NCBI RefSeq assembly: GCF_026914265.1
Contig: NC_069124.1
Span: 92,638,566 to 92,702,565, forward strand
Direction: 5' to 3'
Source of the DNA: Mya arenaria
Lineage: Eukaryota; Mollusca; Bivalvia; Myida; Myidae
DNA length: 64,000 nucleotides
Notes under the pieces: model-generated
What the model saw: only the letters and a program-made list of their open reading frames with translations
The model's database searches: none
Told to the model about the DNA's origin: nothing
Made by a program: the position numbers and the translations under genes
Part shown: positions 1 through 13,379 of the stretch, piece after piece
How the letters are laid out: every line of letters starts with the position of its first letter
How positions within the stretch are numbered: position 1 is the first letter of the stretch

Positions 1-615
1 AATTGAATGAAGGGTATAGAAGTTATTAAACAATATCCCAACCTGCCCTAAAACTTTAACCTGAGTTCCATAGTCAATCAGGGGCCATAATTTGTATAAC
101 AGATAATATGGAGTTATCTTACCTCATTATGTGATGGCTCTGAACATCTGTGTGAAGTATTAAGTCAATTGAATGAATGGTATTGGAGTTTTAAGTGAAA
201 ATCCCAACTTGCCCTAAAACTTTAACCTGCCTTAAAACTTTAACCTAAGTGAATCAGGGGCCATAACTTGTATTTAGGATAATATGGAGTTATGTAACCT
301 CATTGTGTGATGGTCCTGAACAACTGTGTGAAGTATTAAGTCAATTGAACAAAGGATATAGAAGTTATTAATAAAAATTCCAACTTGCCCTAAAACTTTA
401 ACCTAAGTTCCATAGTCAATCAGGGGCCATAATCTGTGTAAAGAATAACATGGAGTTATCTAACCTCATCATGTGATGGCCCTGAACAACTGTGTGAAGT
501 ATTAAGTCAATTGAATGTAGGGTATTGGACTTATAAGTGAAAATCCCAACTTGCCCTAAAACTTTAACCAGACGCCGACGCCGACGCGAGTAGTATTCTT
601 CCAATAGTCGAGCTA
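1..615 (+). mobile_element. Tandem-repeat element, 3' part (left end outside window)
   Basis: About 3.5 copies of a 166-177 bp unit begin near 1, 167, 344 and 510, each opening with AATTGAA and carrying a shared AGGGGCCATAA core. The array ends in a GACGCCGACGCCGACGCGAG tract and a short AT-rich tail. Tandem units followed by a GC-rich terminal tract resemble the non-autonomous tandem-repeat elements (pearl/HINE type) of bivalves; that family label is inference. The left terminus is not in the window. Confidence 0.6.
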
Positions 616-1946
616 AAAAATAATGAAATGTATTGTTTATAACAACAATTTTAAGTCATTCTATAAAAGTGGTTAGTATTTTTAAAAGAACAGAATTATA
701 AAATAAAAAGTCTTAGAGTTGTTTGTAAAACTTGTATGCACCCTTATGGCAGCAAATTAGTCCTTTCGCATTAAATATACTCGCTCATGTTTTGGCACCA
801 ATTTTTTTTACCTGTTAATGCATCTGAAAACACTTTTTTACTCTTTGATACCGAAATTGCAGAAAAAATACACTTAAAAGAATAATAAATATTCTGGTTT
901 TAGTGCAAACCCACCCCAGCACATTCTATGAAAAATTAGAAAAATTGACAACAAAACATCACCCTCAGTCACCTACAATGATTCATACACAAGAAGGAGG
1001 ATACCTGAATAAATAAACGTTCAGCCTTTTGTTGAATCACTTGACTAACGCTTTTTTAAAATCATGGGCTTATATACAATATATGAGCATAAATCAACAT
1101 TTGTTGAAAGGTTCCAGCTTTAGGTTTCTTTTAACACTCCTAATGATTTGCCACACTTCATTCTATCATACGCAAAATAAATGCATTTTACAAGAACATA
1201 AGCCAGTCCCTTCAAGGTCATGACCAACATCCCTTCCAAGTTTGAGGATAGAAGGAATTGTTATTGACAAGTTCTAAATGTTACAGGAGTTGATGAGTTA
1301 CAGCAGTAAATTTGTTTTAATGGATAATATAAAGTTAAGAATATTGGCAAAGCAAGTTATTCAGATATACAGATAGCTGCTTATAGGTCAATTATGTTAC
1401 GAGTTATTTAAATTACAACTTCCAAGGGAAGTGGATGAAGAAACTGTTTTGCACAATGTTGCTGAGGACAATATTCAATTCAATACGTCAGCATGCATAT
1501 ACATTAACATTGTTGTAAATTATCCCCACAAAAGTTATAGCATGATTAAGTTCAGCCCTTTTATTACTATACTGATGGGAAATAATGTGTAGACCAAAAC
1601 AAAGAAAACACTCCCAACAAAAAAGCTCAAACATGGTACAAAACTATTTGTAATGAATTAACCACCGACACAAAGTCGAAAGTGTTTAGACATTTTATTT
1701 GCATCCATATTTTACTCATATAATGCTTTGAATACAAAAGAGAGACAAATGACTTACATATAGAAACATATGAATTAGCAAGGCAGAATAATATTAATAT
1801 GTTAAACAAGTCATGAATCACATTTGACAGTGACTAGACGTTGTTGAACTAACAGTTCAAAATCAATACAACCTATTAATATTTCTCAACCTTGCTGACA
1901 TAACTATCAGATGATGTAACATGTATTGCATAATACAACTGTATGG
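616..1946. other. No gene seen
   Basis: AT-rich sequence with no exon-like open frame and no repeat I recognise. Confidence 0.5.
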
Positions 1947-2031
1947 ATTAGGGACATGATGATGTTGGATTAGGGACATGATGATGTTGGATTAGGGACA
2001 TGATGATGTTGGATTAGGGACATCATGATGT
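1947..2031 (+). repeat. 22-bp tandem repeat
   Basis: Four nearly identical copies of GGATTAGGGACATGATGATG plus TT run head to tail; the last copy diverges to CATCATGATG. Confidence 0.85.
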
Positions 2032-2560
2032 CCATGAGCATATAAGGTTCTGGAGATCAAAGGAAGATGACGTAAAACATGCTGGTGACCATGCCGTTGA
2101 CCAAGGTCTGTTTAGGGATGCAGCCGATCCCATTGGCTTATATCTCTCCATATGTCATCTGCTAAAAAGACCTCCACATACATATACTTTATTTACCAAT
2201 ATGGTAAACTATTTTTTCTTCAATGATAACACAGGCAAAAATGGAAGGCGACATCCCTCTCTCAATTGGCAAAGACCAACACCATGTAAACTGAATAACT
2301 TATGATATTGAAGAAAGCACATTAGTGGTAATTCAATTCAGAAATATTAAACAAGTTCTTTAAAACTGATTGTGAGCTTTAGTAGGTTTAATAATTTTCA
2401 CATTGAATGACCACTCATGTGACATTCTAATTATATTATATATATACTAACTTGATGATTTACAGTACATAAATTGTAACTATATATCGCACACATTTCT
2501 ATGAATAATTTTTTTTATTGCACCAAATTCATGATCACACTTTTTGAAAACATATGTTCA
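2032..2560. other. No gene seen
   Basis: AT-rich spacer between two minisatellites; no supported feature. Confidence 0.5.
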
Positions 2561-3036
2561 ACATCTCAGACAGGAGTGGATCTCAGACAGGTGTGGATCT
2601 CAGACAGGAGTGGATCTCAGACAGGAGTGGATCTCAGACAGGAGTGGATCTCAGACAGGAGTGGTGTATATCTCAGACAGGAGTGGTGTATATCTCAGAC
2701 AGGAGTGGATCTTAGACAGGAGTAGATCTCAGACTGGAGTAGATCTCAGACAGGAGTGGATCTCAGACAGGTGTGGATCTCAGACAGGAGTATATCTCAG
2801 ACAGGAGTATATCTCAGACAGGATTGGATATCAGACAGGAGTGGATCTCAGACAGGAGTATATCTCAGACAGGATTGGATCTCAGACAGTAGTATATCTC
2901 AGACAGGAGTGGATCTCAGACAGGAGTGGATCTCAGACAGGTGTATATCTCAGGCAGGAGTGGATCTCAGACAGGAGTATCTCAGACAGGAGTATATCTC
3001 AGAAAGAGATATAATACAGGAGTAGATCTCAGACAT
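2561..3036 (+). repeat. 17-bp minisatellite, about 27 units
   Basis: The unit CTCAGACAGGAGTGGAT repeats head to tail with point variants (GTGTGGAT, GAGTATAT, GATTGGAT) and occasional 3-4 bp insertions. Because 17 is not a multiple of 3 and no register contains a stop, all three forward frames stay open as 17-residue protein repeats. I do not call these coding: no splice sites or domain context exist. Confidence 0.95.
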
Positions 3037-4711
3037 TCATCATATTTGCTTTGCTTTAAATTACATGAAGTGCCTACTGAAATCAATCAAGTATTTGTGA
3101 TGTATCCTTTGTTCAGAAAAAGGTACACCTTCATCTTATTTTCTATCATTGTCGTGTGCATACAACAAACCAGACAAGAAGTTAAAGAAGTCAAGTTAGG
3201 ACATGGTTAAAAATGGTTCATATGTTCTGTTGAGCAATATTGCTTTAATCAAATTAAAGGGAATGGACAACTGCAAATTTACTCATAAACATTAACCAAA
3301 CAACCATAATTATGACATCATATTCAGAAAAATATAAGAACTACTACTCTCATCTGGAATATGACCACATTTGAACACCTATTAGATGACCATAGAAACC
3401 AAAAATTGGCTTTTTAATTTCACCTCATATTTTGTTTGTTTCTAGTTGAAAAAAGAGTGGAAGTTTACTTTACAGAAAAAAATATATTGGATATCTCGAT
3501 AGATCAGGAATGTATCTTGAAAAAAAAATCTACTCCCCTACATGTATACACAATTTATACATTACATGAACTTTCGTAATAAATTCAGCTTTCAATTCAA
3601 TACTGGTATACCTAAAGTTATCAACATCATGAGTCTTCAGTCTTCATACTGCAAACTGTTATGTAAAGATAGAATGAATCAGTTATCTGAACAAATAGCC
3701 CCCCCCCCCTTCCAAAAAAACAAACCCAATGATACCAATGACAAGTTGACTAGTATGGGGCAATATACAACATTTACATTTAAACAAACAATTAATGAAC
3801 AAATAATGAACACAAACATGAACAACTTAAATCTGAAACATCAAGATAACTATCTAATAGTGAAATCAAATGATGTATAAAATTATAAATTACAATTAAC
3901 AAAATCAATGGTGCACCAATATGTAGCCACAAAATACCATCACACTGATAAAGATATGACAAAACCACAGGAATATCGTAATGGAACAGCTCCTATGTAT
4001 AGTAATGCTCTTATAGTGATATGTCAATTATACTTTCTGTCATAGAATAGGTATATACAACCAGAGGTTAGGTACATTGGCAGAAACAAAACTGGTTGAC
4101 ATTATTTACACAAATGTACAACTATAACTCACGTTTTATCACTACAAATACTTCACATGATAATCAATACCTTGACAAAAAACTCATAAGCCAAGAAACA
4201 AAAAATAAATATTTCAAGAATTTACAGTTAACCCAAAATAATATCAAAATCTTTTCAAAGGAAATACATAAAAAAATCAAAAGAAAAACATTATTTTCAG
4301 GTATTAATTCATAAAATTGTTTTTCAGAAGAAATACATGGATAAATTGTTCATAACAAAGCCTACCGTATCTATTGAAAATTATTACATGTGGTGAAAAA
4401 AACATGCCACATGTCTTTTGTTCTTTTCCAAATCAATTATTCTTAAAAAAGAAAAAAGGAGACTTTATGCATAACTTTACAGGCATTACACAGAAAATGG
4501 CACTCTTATCAACCAGCGTACCACAAATGGGCGGAATATCATGATTTTCAAGCGATTACAAAGCAAGTGTTAGAAATAAATCTTAAAAATATATTGTTTG
4601 TTTCAAAATATGTTGCATTACAACCCAAAATGAAAGAATCCAAAAATCTATTGAACGATACGATAATTGATAAGATGGCTCCAAGCTCCAAAATGCTCAT
4701 AATTGTATCTA
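3037..4711. other. 3' flank of the Bcl-2 family gene
   Basis: AT-rich, no exon-like frame. The part nearest 4711 must hold the 3' UTR of the minus-strand Bcl-2 family gene, but I could not fix a polyadenylation site. Confidence 0.4.
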
Positions 4712-7700
4712 CTATGCTGTTATAAAGTTGGAAGGTCCATGGGAGAATCGCTTGTAACCAAGGTAACAGAGGCCCCCAATACCCGCCATGATACCCGTCA
4801 CCACTACTGCCTTTCCGATCAGTCGCATTGATGACCCAAACACTGCACCCTAGAAAACAAAGGTATGGTGACATATAGAATATAATTGAATGCCTGTAAG
4901 CCTGACATCATCTTCTAATGTTTGTTGATACAATTAGTTTTGAATTTAATTTATTATAAATAAAAAAATAAACAAGTTATTTCTGTCTCATTGTTATAAT
5001 AAACCTGATATGCTGACATAACCAAAGATAACATAATTATTGAAGTATACCATGCTGTATAAACTGTGTACCAAAAATCAATAATGGTCTCCCAGGAAAA
5101 ATATGTTTCATATGATAATAAAAGATTAGGAAGTTAATATATCTATCTATGCCACATTGAATGATAAATGTTCAATTCTTACCCATCCTCCATTTCTCTG
5201 TACCCATGAACAGATGTGCTTAGTTATGAATTCCAGGGACCAACGTACAAACTTCTGGCACAGATCAAGGTGAGTGTGTCTCAAAGCAGCGATGGCGATA
5301 TCAGCACAGAAGCAGAACAGGACAACGATTCGGTGTTGAGTGATCCCACCCTCTAGCAACACCGACAGCAGGTCTCCGAACTGTTCCTGTGTCACAGAGT
5401 CTATGTCATTCCCTGATGAGATCTGAAACACAATATTATCATCAAATACACAAGAGTCACCGCCAGCATTATAAACCTTTGTTCCAGAAGTGATCAAATT
5501 TAAGCCAGCAAAATTAAAGGTGAACCTGTAGCATACGGAACAACATGTGTTTTGTCTAACACTTAATGAAGTTACATGCACACATTTGGCAAAAAAATGT
5601 CAGCAACTTTAATTAAAGCCTAATTCTCTGTTTTTATTAGTTTATACTTTAATATTTACAAATAAATAAATAAATTAATGGTTGCATTAGGCCTCTCCAA
5701 AACTTTTTATTAACATTTTGACTGATGGCGAAATATGTTGATATAAAAGATAATTTTGTTCAAAAGTATGTTCAACTAACGAACAGAACAACTTTTTACA
5801 ACTTTTGTTTCAATTTTGACAAATTCTGCCACATTTATTTGTGTTTATAAGTTCCATGAAAATCTATGCAATTACCAACCCAAGTCCCTTGTGCAGTGGC
5901 AAAGGTCTCTGAATGCAAAACAGGAGAAACAAGGTTCTCAAAAAAAATCTTATTTTCTATTGTGTCATTAATTAAAACAAGAGCTGTCACAGTATGTGAC
6001 GAATGCCCCCGAATGTGACATTGACCTATGAACAAGGTCAGTACATGAAAAGTTGATCTTGCCTTTACGTGTCAAATACATATGGCAAGTTATTTTAAAT
6101 TGCCTCTGAACATAAAAAAATACCACCCATACTTGACAACCTACACTGTTATGTCCTTATATTCAGAATTCCCTTGTGAATAAACACTTAGTGTATCTTT
6201 CACCTTAGAGGTAGGGACATGGGTCTTGCACACGACACGTCCTCTTGGTATGTGGAACACATGTAGCAAGTGATTTAAAAATCTGTCCATACAAGGGAAA
6301 GTTACAGCCCGGACACGACAACCTATACTCTATGTCCTTATATGCAGCACTCCATTATGAATAAACACTAAGTGTGACCTTGACCTTTGAGGCAGGGACA
6401 CGGGTCTTGCACGCGACACGTCGTCTTGGTATGTGGAACACATGTGGCAAGTTATTTTAAAATCTGTCCATACAAGGGAAAGTTACAGCCCAGACACGAC
6501 AACCTATACTCTATGTCCTTATATGCAGCACTCCATTGTGAATAAACACTAAGTGTGACCTTGACCTTTGAGATAGGGACACAATTCTTGCACGCGACAC
6601 GTCGTCTTGGTATGTGGAACACATTTGGCAAGTTATTTTAAAATCTGTCCATACAAGGGAAAATTACAGCCCGGACACGACAACCTATACTCTATGTCCT
6701 TATATGCAGCACTCCATTGTGAATAAAAACTAAGTGTGACCTTGACCTTTGAGGTAGGGACACGGGTCTTGCAGGTGACACGTCGTCTTGGTATGTGGAA
6801 CACATGTGGCAAGTTATTTTAAAATCTGTCCATACAAGGGAAAGTTACAGCCCAGACACGACAACCTATACTCTATGTCCTTATATGCAGCACTCCATTG
6901 TGAATAAACAATAAGTGTGACCTTGACCTTTGAGGTAGGGACACGGGTCTTGCAGGTGACACGTCGTCTTGGTATGTGGAACACATGTGGCAAGTTATTT
7001 TAAAATCTGTCCATACAAGAGAAAGTTACAGAGCCGGCCGGCTGGACGGACGGACAGACGGACGGACGGTGCGATTTTAATATGCCCACCTTCGGGGGCA
7101 TAAAAACAAAAATATGAAAACCTATAACTTTGATCTGGAGTTTTGGAAAAAACTAACAAAAACTTTTTGATTACATTTAACTTGCAGCTAATGGACCTTT
7201 CATAAAGCCATATAATTCTGACCAAACAGTAGTATATTTTCTATGACTCAATCTCCGTGAATAGGCCATTTAAGAGGCTAATTAATGTCATGAACATTTG
7301 AATGATGATATCAGTAAAGGTGTATGAAGCGCTGGCTGGTTACATAAGCAGAATATTTCCTTTATCAGTTAAATAGGCTCATAACAGTAAATACAAAAGA
7401 ATGGATCGATATCAAGGAAGTTAAAACCATGAATAATGAAAACCTGCAAGGTTTCCCAACAATGAATGAGATAAGCACTCGATACAGCTTCTATTTATAA
7501 TGATTATTTCAATTTTAGAACAGTTATGTTATATTGAATACGTAGATCAATTTAAATGCTGGGGAGTTTAAGTCGCAATAAGTAATAATGGTTGGCCATC
7601 TCATGGCCAGAGATAATTAAGGGTGCAATGAGACCAATTTATTCACGAAATGATGCCTTGAATGAGGAACTGTCCCAAGATCATGGAGTGAGATTTATTG

Positions 7701-10208
7701 GATGCAAATATAATGAAATTTACTGGTATTGGGTCTGAAGTTAAGGATAGGCTTAAAATAATGAGGCATCATGTCATTAGATCAGATAGCATGAAACTAT
7801 TATAAAATAATGGTAAATGATGTAAGATGATGAGGCAAATGTTGTGACATTATTTGAATGGGATATATGATATACGGTCCATATTACGTCAATACGACAG
7901 TTAAAAACAAAGCAACAATGTGTTTATAAAATTTGTAAAGTTACATAATTATGATATCATCACAGTATTGATTCATTTCCTACAAATCGATCACATTTAT
8001 TCACCTCGAGTGCACGCTGTTGGACTTGCTGTCTCTCCCGGCTCTCAGCAAACTGGTCAGCAAGCCCCCGCAACACCTGACCCGCACGAGCCCATTCTGG
8101 GTTCTTGTATCCTTGTGGTGTGCTGAAAAAAACACAAGCCAACTTCTGTTTAGCATTAAATAAATCAGGCGTATGTGGTTTGATTCTAATACCTGAAAAA
8201 TGCAATTTAAGAGTAATATACATGTATATAAATACAAGTAAATAATTTTTAATGTAAAATGCACAGTAGTTGACCATTTTTGCAATATGTAACATACAGT
8301 GTCACAATTTTTTGTTCTCCCTTCAACTAAAGCATTTCTTATCCACCTTCACTATATGTGAAAACAATGTTTATGGCCAATATATCTTTAATTAGAGCTG
8401 TCACAGGAGGGAAAAATACCTCCACATGCCATCTCGACAAGGAAAGGGTAAGTATTTCTTGAGAAGGAGCCGTAACTCTCTAACATTAGTGGTTAAAACT
8501 TGACCTGTATTAAATACTGTCAAACCAGCGTACCAAAATATATATTTTTTTTAAATCAGATAACCCTTTAATGAGTTATTGTCCCGACAAGACTAACCAA
8601 CGAAACCAAACGACTGACAAATTCACTCCAGTTGGATGGTCGGTTGGTTTAAGAACGTTGATTACATACAGTCTACACTATGTTTACTCTGAATTTATTA
8701 TTAACCTTGAAGTATTACAAAAACAACAAAAATCTTTAATGCATTGGCGATATTCATCACAACAACATAAGCAGCATGCAAATGGGTAAACGTGTGAGGG
8801 TATCGTTTATGATATGATAACTAAATAAAACTAATAATATTGAAAATCTAGGCAGGGACAATGTTATTACATTTATATGACATTATAAAGATTCAAATTA
8901 ATAAAACATAGATCTAAAGATTTAGTAAAAAGAAAATGTCAGTTAATAGTAAAAGAAAAAAATGGCCTAATTTTCTTTGTTTGCTTTCTTACTTTAAGCA
9001 TTTTGTATCTAATTTTTAAGAAACTCACTAACAATGTGCCAGTTGTTCAGAACTTTGATAAAGTTGAGAATGTTTCAAATCTTGACCTTTCTGGAAATTT
9101 ATTGGATACACTAGTGTGTATAACACGATTCAAGACAACTTTTTCAGCTGTACTTGTTTAATCCAAATCTATGCGTACATAATCATATATATCAAATTTA
9201 AAAATTAACAACAATGTTGTTAATCACGTTGTTAACTTTAACAAAGTTCTGAACAATCAGCCCAATGTTTATAGGAAAATAGGTTTGCTCAATCTTGTTG
9301 TCTATGTGCATGGCCCATTCAGCAGGCAAAATAAGTCGATTGGACACATATCTGCTTAAATATTGATTTATTATGGTTCCATTGTTGAAAAATAGCCCTA
9401 GTAGCAAAAGAAGCATTATAAATTTAAGCCAGTTATTTGCCTTGCCATAATATGTGCTTCTGTAAACATGTGAACCAAGTTTCATTTGAAAATGTTGAAT
9501 GGTTTTATAGCTATGGCCAAGGTGAAAGTTTTGGCCCTAAAGACACAGCTGGTGACGCAGACAATGATGACGACAATACCAAGGCTAGGGATGACAAAAA
9601 TGATAACTAAATACAGCTATTTGGAACTGTTAAAATACTTAAAAATAGGCAAAACAAGTCATTTAACACAAAAGGAAATATCTATACAATTGCCCCAATA
9701 TACACAATTTATTGTTCCATATCACAAGTTGTTGATGATATTGTACATTCCTACACAATATTTTTTTTTTTCATCATATACCAGTATGTTGTAAATCTAA
9801 AACATACTACAGGCAAGATTCATGCTCATCTTATTTCAACACATTCTGTGAATTAGTAGTTGACTTACGTACACTTAACTTGAGTAATTTGGAAGTACAA
9901 AACCATAATCTTGAGCAATCTTACCAGAGTGTAAGTTTTTCTCGTATTTCCTCCGGTGTGGAAATTTTCTCCTCGCTATCCTTTATGATCTGATCAACGA
10001 TGAAATTTCCAAATAGGACCTCCCCCTCCTTCTGCGTCTCCTCCTCACTTGCAGTAGATCCCAACTCATTTCTGAAGAATGGGTTTTTATTGTGGTCATT
10101 TTCCAGTATCAGGTTTGAAAGATCACCAGCTGACTCTCTTCTTTCCCGCAAGCTTAATTTTCTCCTTGCCCTTTGCTGATCTCTCGTTGAGCTCAGTGAA
10201 GAAGTCAT
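4712..10208 (-). CDS. Bcl-2 family protein, BAK/BAX-like (4 coding exons, 259 aa)
   Basis: Coding exons are 10208-9925, 8122-8005, 5422-5183 and 4849-4712, all with GT donors and AG acceptors and phases that join without a break. An in-frame TGA lies upstream of the ATG in the presumed 5' UTR. Visible parts: amphipathic helix 1/BH4-like at residues 62-80, BH3 at 108-121 (LRGLADQFA), BH1 region at 155-175 (GGITQHRIVVLF), BH2 at 206-214 (SWVQRNGGW), and a hydrophobic anchor at 224-246 followed by YKRFS. Domain order and the C-terminal anchor fit a multidomain effector of mitochondrial outer membrane permeabilisation; BAK/BAX rather than BOK or an anti-apoptotic member is inference. Oddities: the usual NWGR of BH1 is TQHR, BH3 has AD instead of GD, and there is a long charged N-terminus. 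Intron 2 carries a tandem-repeat element. Confidence 0.88.
5978..7110 (+). mobile_element. Tandem-repeat element with five ~181-bp units, in intron 2 of the Bcl-2 family gene
   Basis: The 5' end reads AACAAGAGCTGTCACAGTAT. Five ~181-bp units follow, each with AGTGTGACCTTGACCTTTGA and GGTATGTGGAACACAT. The 3' end is an AGCCGGCCGGCTGGACGGAC tract running into GGGGGCATAAAAACA. The same unit occurs on the other strand at 54420-56445 and 59855-60600. There is no protein-coding part, so it is non-autonomous. Resemblance to bivalve pearl/HINE (Helitron-related) elements is family knowledge applied by eye. Confidence 0.8.
7111..8004. other. Remainder of intron 2, nothing seen
   Basis: AT-rich intron sequence with no supported feature. 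Confidence 0.4.
8123..9924. other. Intron 1 of the Bcl-2 family gene
   Basis: At 8394 AGAGCTGTCACAGGAGG resembles the 5' end of the element at 5978 but is followed by different sequence, so it may be a fragment of a related family. A separate inverted repeat lies at 9029-9267. Nothing else is supported. Confidence 0.4.
9029..9267. repeat. Imperfect inverted repeat (MITE-like)
   Basis: The left arm (9029-9070) contains GTTCAGAACTTTGATAAAGT and the right arm (9221-9267) its near reverse complement, ACTTTAACAAAGTTCTGAAC. No clear target duplication was found. Confidence 0.45.
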
Positions 10209-11634
10209 CACGTTTTTGGAGTGTTTTGTTGTCTTAATTTCAATATGTTCATCACCTTGTCATAACTCAAGTACATTTCATCCCATGCCTTGGCTATTTT
10301 CTGTCTTTGTCTGCAACAATTGAGATATATATCCAGTTTTATAATGAGATGAAGGCTGTTTTAGACACACAGCACCAGAAATATTATCACAGTTTACCAA
10401 CTTTACAGTAATGACACTGTTATATTTATAATATACTATGATGAGCACTTAAATAAGTCATAAATGTGACATAATGGCATGCTTGTTAACATACAGTACT
10501 GTACATGTACCTCACCTGAACATTGTATTTGGATTGCTGATTAAATGTCATGTACATGTAGTTTTTTATACTTTCATACAAATTCAGTTAATTAACTCAG
10601 AAAAGACCCAATTAAATCAGCAACAGTACACCTTTTAAAAGATTTGGAAAACTGAACAAATCATAAAAATCCCCGAAGAAAAAACAGTCACTTTATTATT
10701 GTATATTTATATATATTGTATCATTTAACAAACTTTTTTACATTGGTAAAACATTAAAGTCGATAAGAAATCATTAGATCATCTTCTATAAGTATACACT
10801 CAGAACTGCAGAATGTAAACAGTCACGTTCAACACTACAATTGAATCATTACAATATTGGAGAAAAATAACTTGAAAATGAAACCAACCTTTGTCGGTCC
10901 TCCTTTTATGGAAAACCCCAAACTATAATTAGAATACGATCATGGAGACTGTCTTAAAATAATATTACGGCTACACACAACCCATATTTATTTAATATCG
11001 TACGCTGTGACCTCCCTTGTTTCATTATAAATGTATGGTCATAAGAAGAGCATCTGACATGTAAACATTATTATAAACATAAACTGTGTGATCATAGAGT
11101 TTCATAATGAAACTGACAAAAACATTAGTAAAAATAAAAACATAGCATATAATTATATTTGCTAAATCTTTATCCAATTGATAACCCGAAGTAAAATTTT
11201 GAAACAAAATAACTTCACATGCTGAAACGTTCATGGTGAGCAAAAAAGTTAAACGGTTTTAAGGATTGCACGAATCTGCTTTTTGCACTGAAAGATTAAA
11301 AGTTATGTTAGTACGCCATATTAAACATTATATTTTTTTATAAGGAATTCATCATCAAAAAGCAAAAGGCAAGTACTCTTTGACAAAGTATTATCATTAT
11401 TTCCACGGTTTGAATAAAATCCATTGATTCTATCTACCCAACTACATTGTAGATGCTGGAAACATTTTAATTTTACGAATTTTCTTTAAAAAATCACCAT
11501 CAAAATCGGGTTGAGCAGTACTGTTAGCAACCAACGATTTAAGACTACTATAGTGTACTTTGATATGATTATACGTATCTTCCACGGCCAAGAGTGTAAG
11601 ATTATAAGTATCTTCCATGACCGAGAGTGTAAGA
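10209..11634. other. 5' flank of the Bcl-2 family gene
   Basis: On the minus strand a possible acceptor (TTGTTGCAG) near 10310 could start the exon holding the 5' UTR and initiation codon. The rest is AT-rich without recognisable genes; promoter elements could not be fixed. Confidence 0.35.
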
Positions 11635-12074
11635 TCTCCCACCTCAGTTAAACAAAATTATGTAAAAATGTATTTTTTGGCTGGAACTCTTTTGTGCTTA
11701 GTGAAAGTAATTGCGTACGGATATGCGATAATTCGTGGTTGTCATGGATATTCGCGCAGTGATTCAGAGTATGTAAATGGTCTGATCGGTTTTTAAATAG
11801 TTCTAAGAAGAGTGAAGCATTATTTCTTGAAAGGTGCGTGAAAACTGTTTTCTGGTGACATTTGAAGCGAGAAATAATTAACTAGCGTTCTAAATATTGC
11901 CACAAGACAAGGTTTCCATGATGCGCTACAGACGACAGTCTTCAACATGGGAGGTAATTACAATGTGGTGACCATTAAAAGAAGTTCCATACGGCCATTT
12001 TATCTTCGCCCGTGGGCAAGATAAGAATTTCTAGCATGGTTAAATTAATGGATCTACTTAACTGAGGTGGGAGA
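11635..12074. mobile_element. 440-bp TIR element, copy 1
   Basis: Bounded by an exact 17-bp terminal inverted repeat, TCTCCCACCTCAGTTAA at the left and its reverse complement at the right. No coding capacity; MITE-like. Confidence 0.8.
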
Positions 12075-12141
12075 AAATAATTTCTAGCATTGTTAATTTA
12101 ATGGATCTAAAGGGTGTTTTGCGGAAACGAGGCTTACTTTT

Positions 12142-12572
12142 TCTCCCACCTCAGTTAAACAAAATTAAGTAAAAATGTATTTTTGCTGGAACCCTTTTGT
12201 GCGTAGTGAAAATAAATGCGTATGGATATGTGATAATTCGTGGTTGTCATGGATACGCGCGCAGTGATTCAGATTATGTTAATAGTGAAATCGGTAATTA
12301 AATAGTTCTGAGGAGAGTGAAGCATTATTCCTTTTAAGGTGCATGAAAACGTTTTTATGGTGACATTTGAAGCGAGAAATAATTACTAAGCATTCTAAAT
12401 ATTGCTACAAGACAAGGTTTCTATGATGCTACAGTCTTCAACAAGGGAGGTAATTACAATGTGATGACGTTTAAAAAGGAGTTCCATACGGGCGTTTTAT
12501 CTTTGCCCGTGGGCAAAATAAGAATTTCTAGCATGGTTAAATTTTTGGATCTTCTTATCTGAGGTGGGAGAA
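12142..12572. mobile_element. 430-bp TIR element, copy 2
   Basis: Same 17-bp TIR (one mismatch at the right end) and homologous along its length to copy 1, in the same orientation, 67 bp away. Small indels separate the copies. Confidence 0.8.
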
Positions 12573-12579
12573 TAATAAT

Positions 12580-12729
12580 ATATGTCATGTGTTCCCGTTC
12601 CGGATAGAAAAATCTGACCCGATGGCACCTGCGTTGTCAGGTAACGAGGCTTGCCGAGTTACTAGCTGGCTTCTCAGCGTGCCCGAGGGTCGGATTTTCC
12701 TATCCGAAACGGACACACATGGTAGATAT
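12580..12729. repeat. Foldback element, ~150 bp
   Basis: Arms of about 45 bp (left CATGTGTTCCCGTTCCGGAT, right reverse complement CATGTGTGTCCGTTTCGGAT) flank a short centre. Imperfect but clearly palindromic. Confidence 0.65.
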
Positions 12730-13379
12730 TTTTTCTAGCATACCTTGAATTACATTTTTTGTGAAGAAAATACATAAAAAGTTGCATTTTTGTACATTTC
12801 ACCAAAAAGCACTTGCGATAATGTTGACTGACGTCATGACGCGCAGTAATTTGTATTCACTGCATACGTCAATAAGTTCCTTCGATATCACGTCTTTTAA
12901 GGGTTATTTTGTTTTGTTATGAAGATATATTTTGCAAAGTTAATATTTATGGAACACATTTATTGAAATCTCATAATTATGGTTACATAAAGTATATAAT
13001 AAAAGAAATAAAAAGTATTACGTCACAGCGCGTGACTCATCTGGCATGGGGGGTGCCAGCTGGAATTTTCCAGCACGGCTGACGTCACCGGAAATGCCTA
13101 TAAACGGTGTGTTAGAAATTATGATTACCATTAACAAATTTAGAGGACGTTTTCCCTAATTTATGATATCTGAAACCCTATTTCAGAAGTTTTTCCGTCA
13201 TAAGTATGCGAGAGTTGACTTTTTTACATTTGCGCATATTCTAGCGAATCTTATCAACTGTGCAATAAAAGCACCATATGATGAACTAAGAACATCTCCA
13301 TCTAAGAAGGGTTATTATTTTTTTTTAAATTTAAATCATCTTGTTTATCATTAAGATTGATATTCAATTTATCTTCCCT
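12730..13379. other. No gene seen
   Basis: AT-rich with a short GC-richer patch near 13020-13100 containing TGACGTCA-like words; no supported feature. Confidence 0.35.

Noticed and set aside
2561..3036. Possible CRISPR-like array
   Set aside because: Units are contiguous with no unique spacers and the genome is eukaryotic.
2501..3210. Open frames with SQTGVDLRQEWISDRSG repeats
   Set aside because: Same explanation for the 17-bp minisatellite.
4548..4874. Alternative minus-strand frame reading CSVWVINATDRKGSSGDGYH
   Set aside because: A different frame of the same exon gives a BH2-continuing segment and C-terminal membrane anchor in phase with exon 3.
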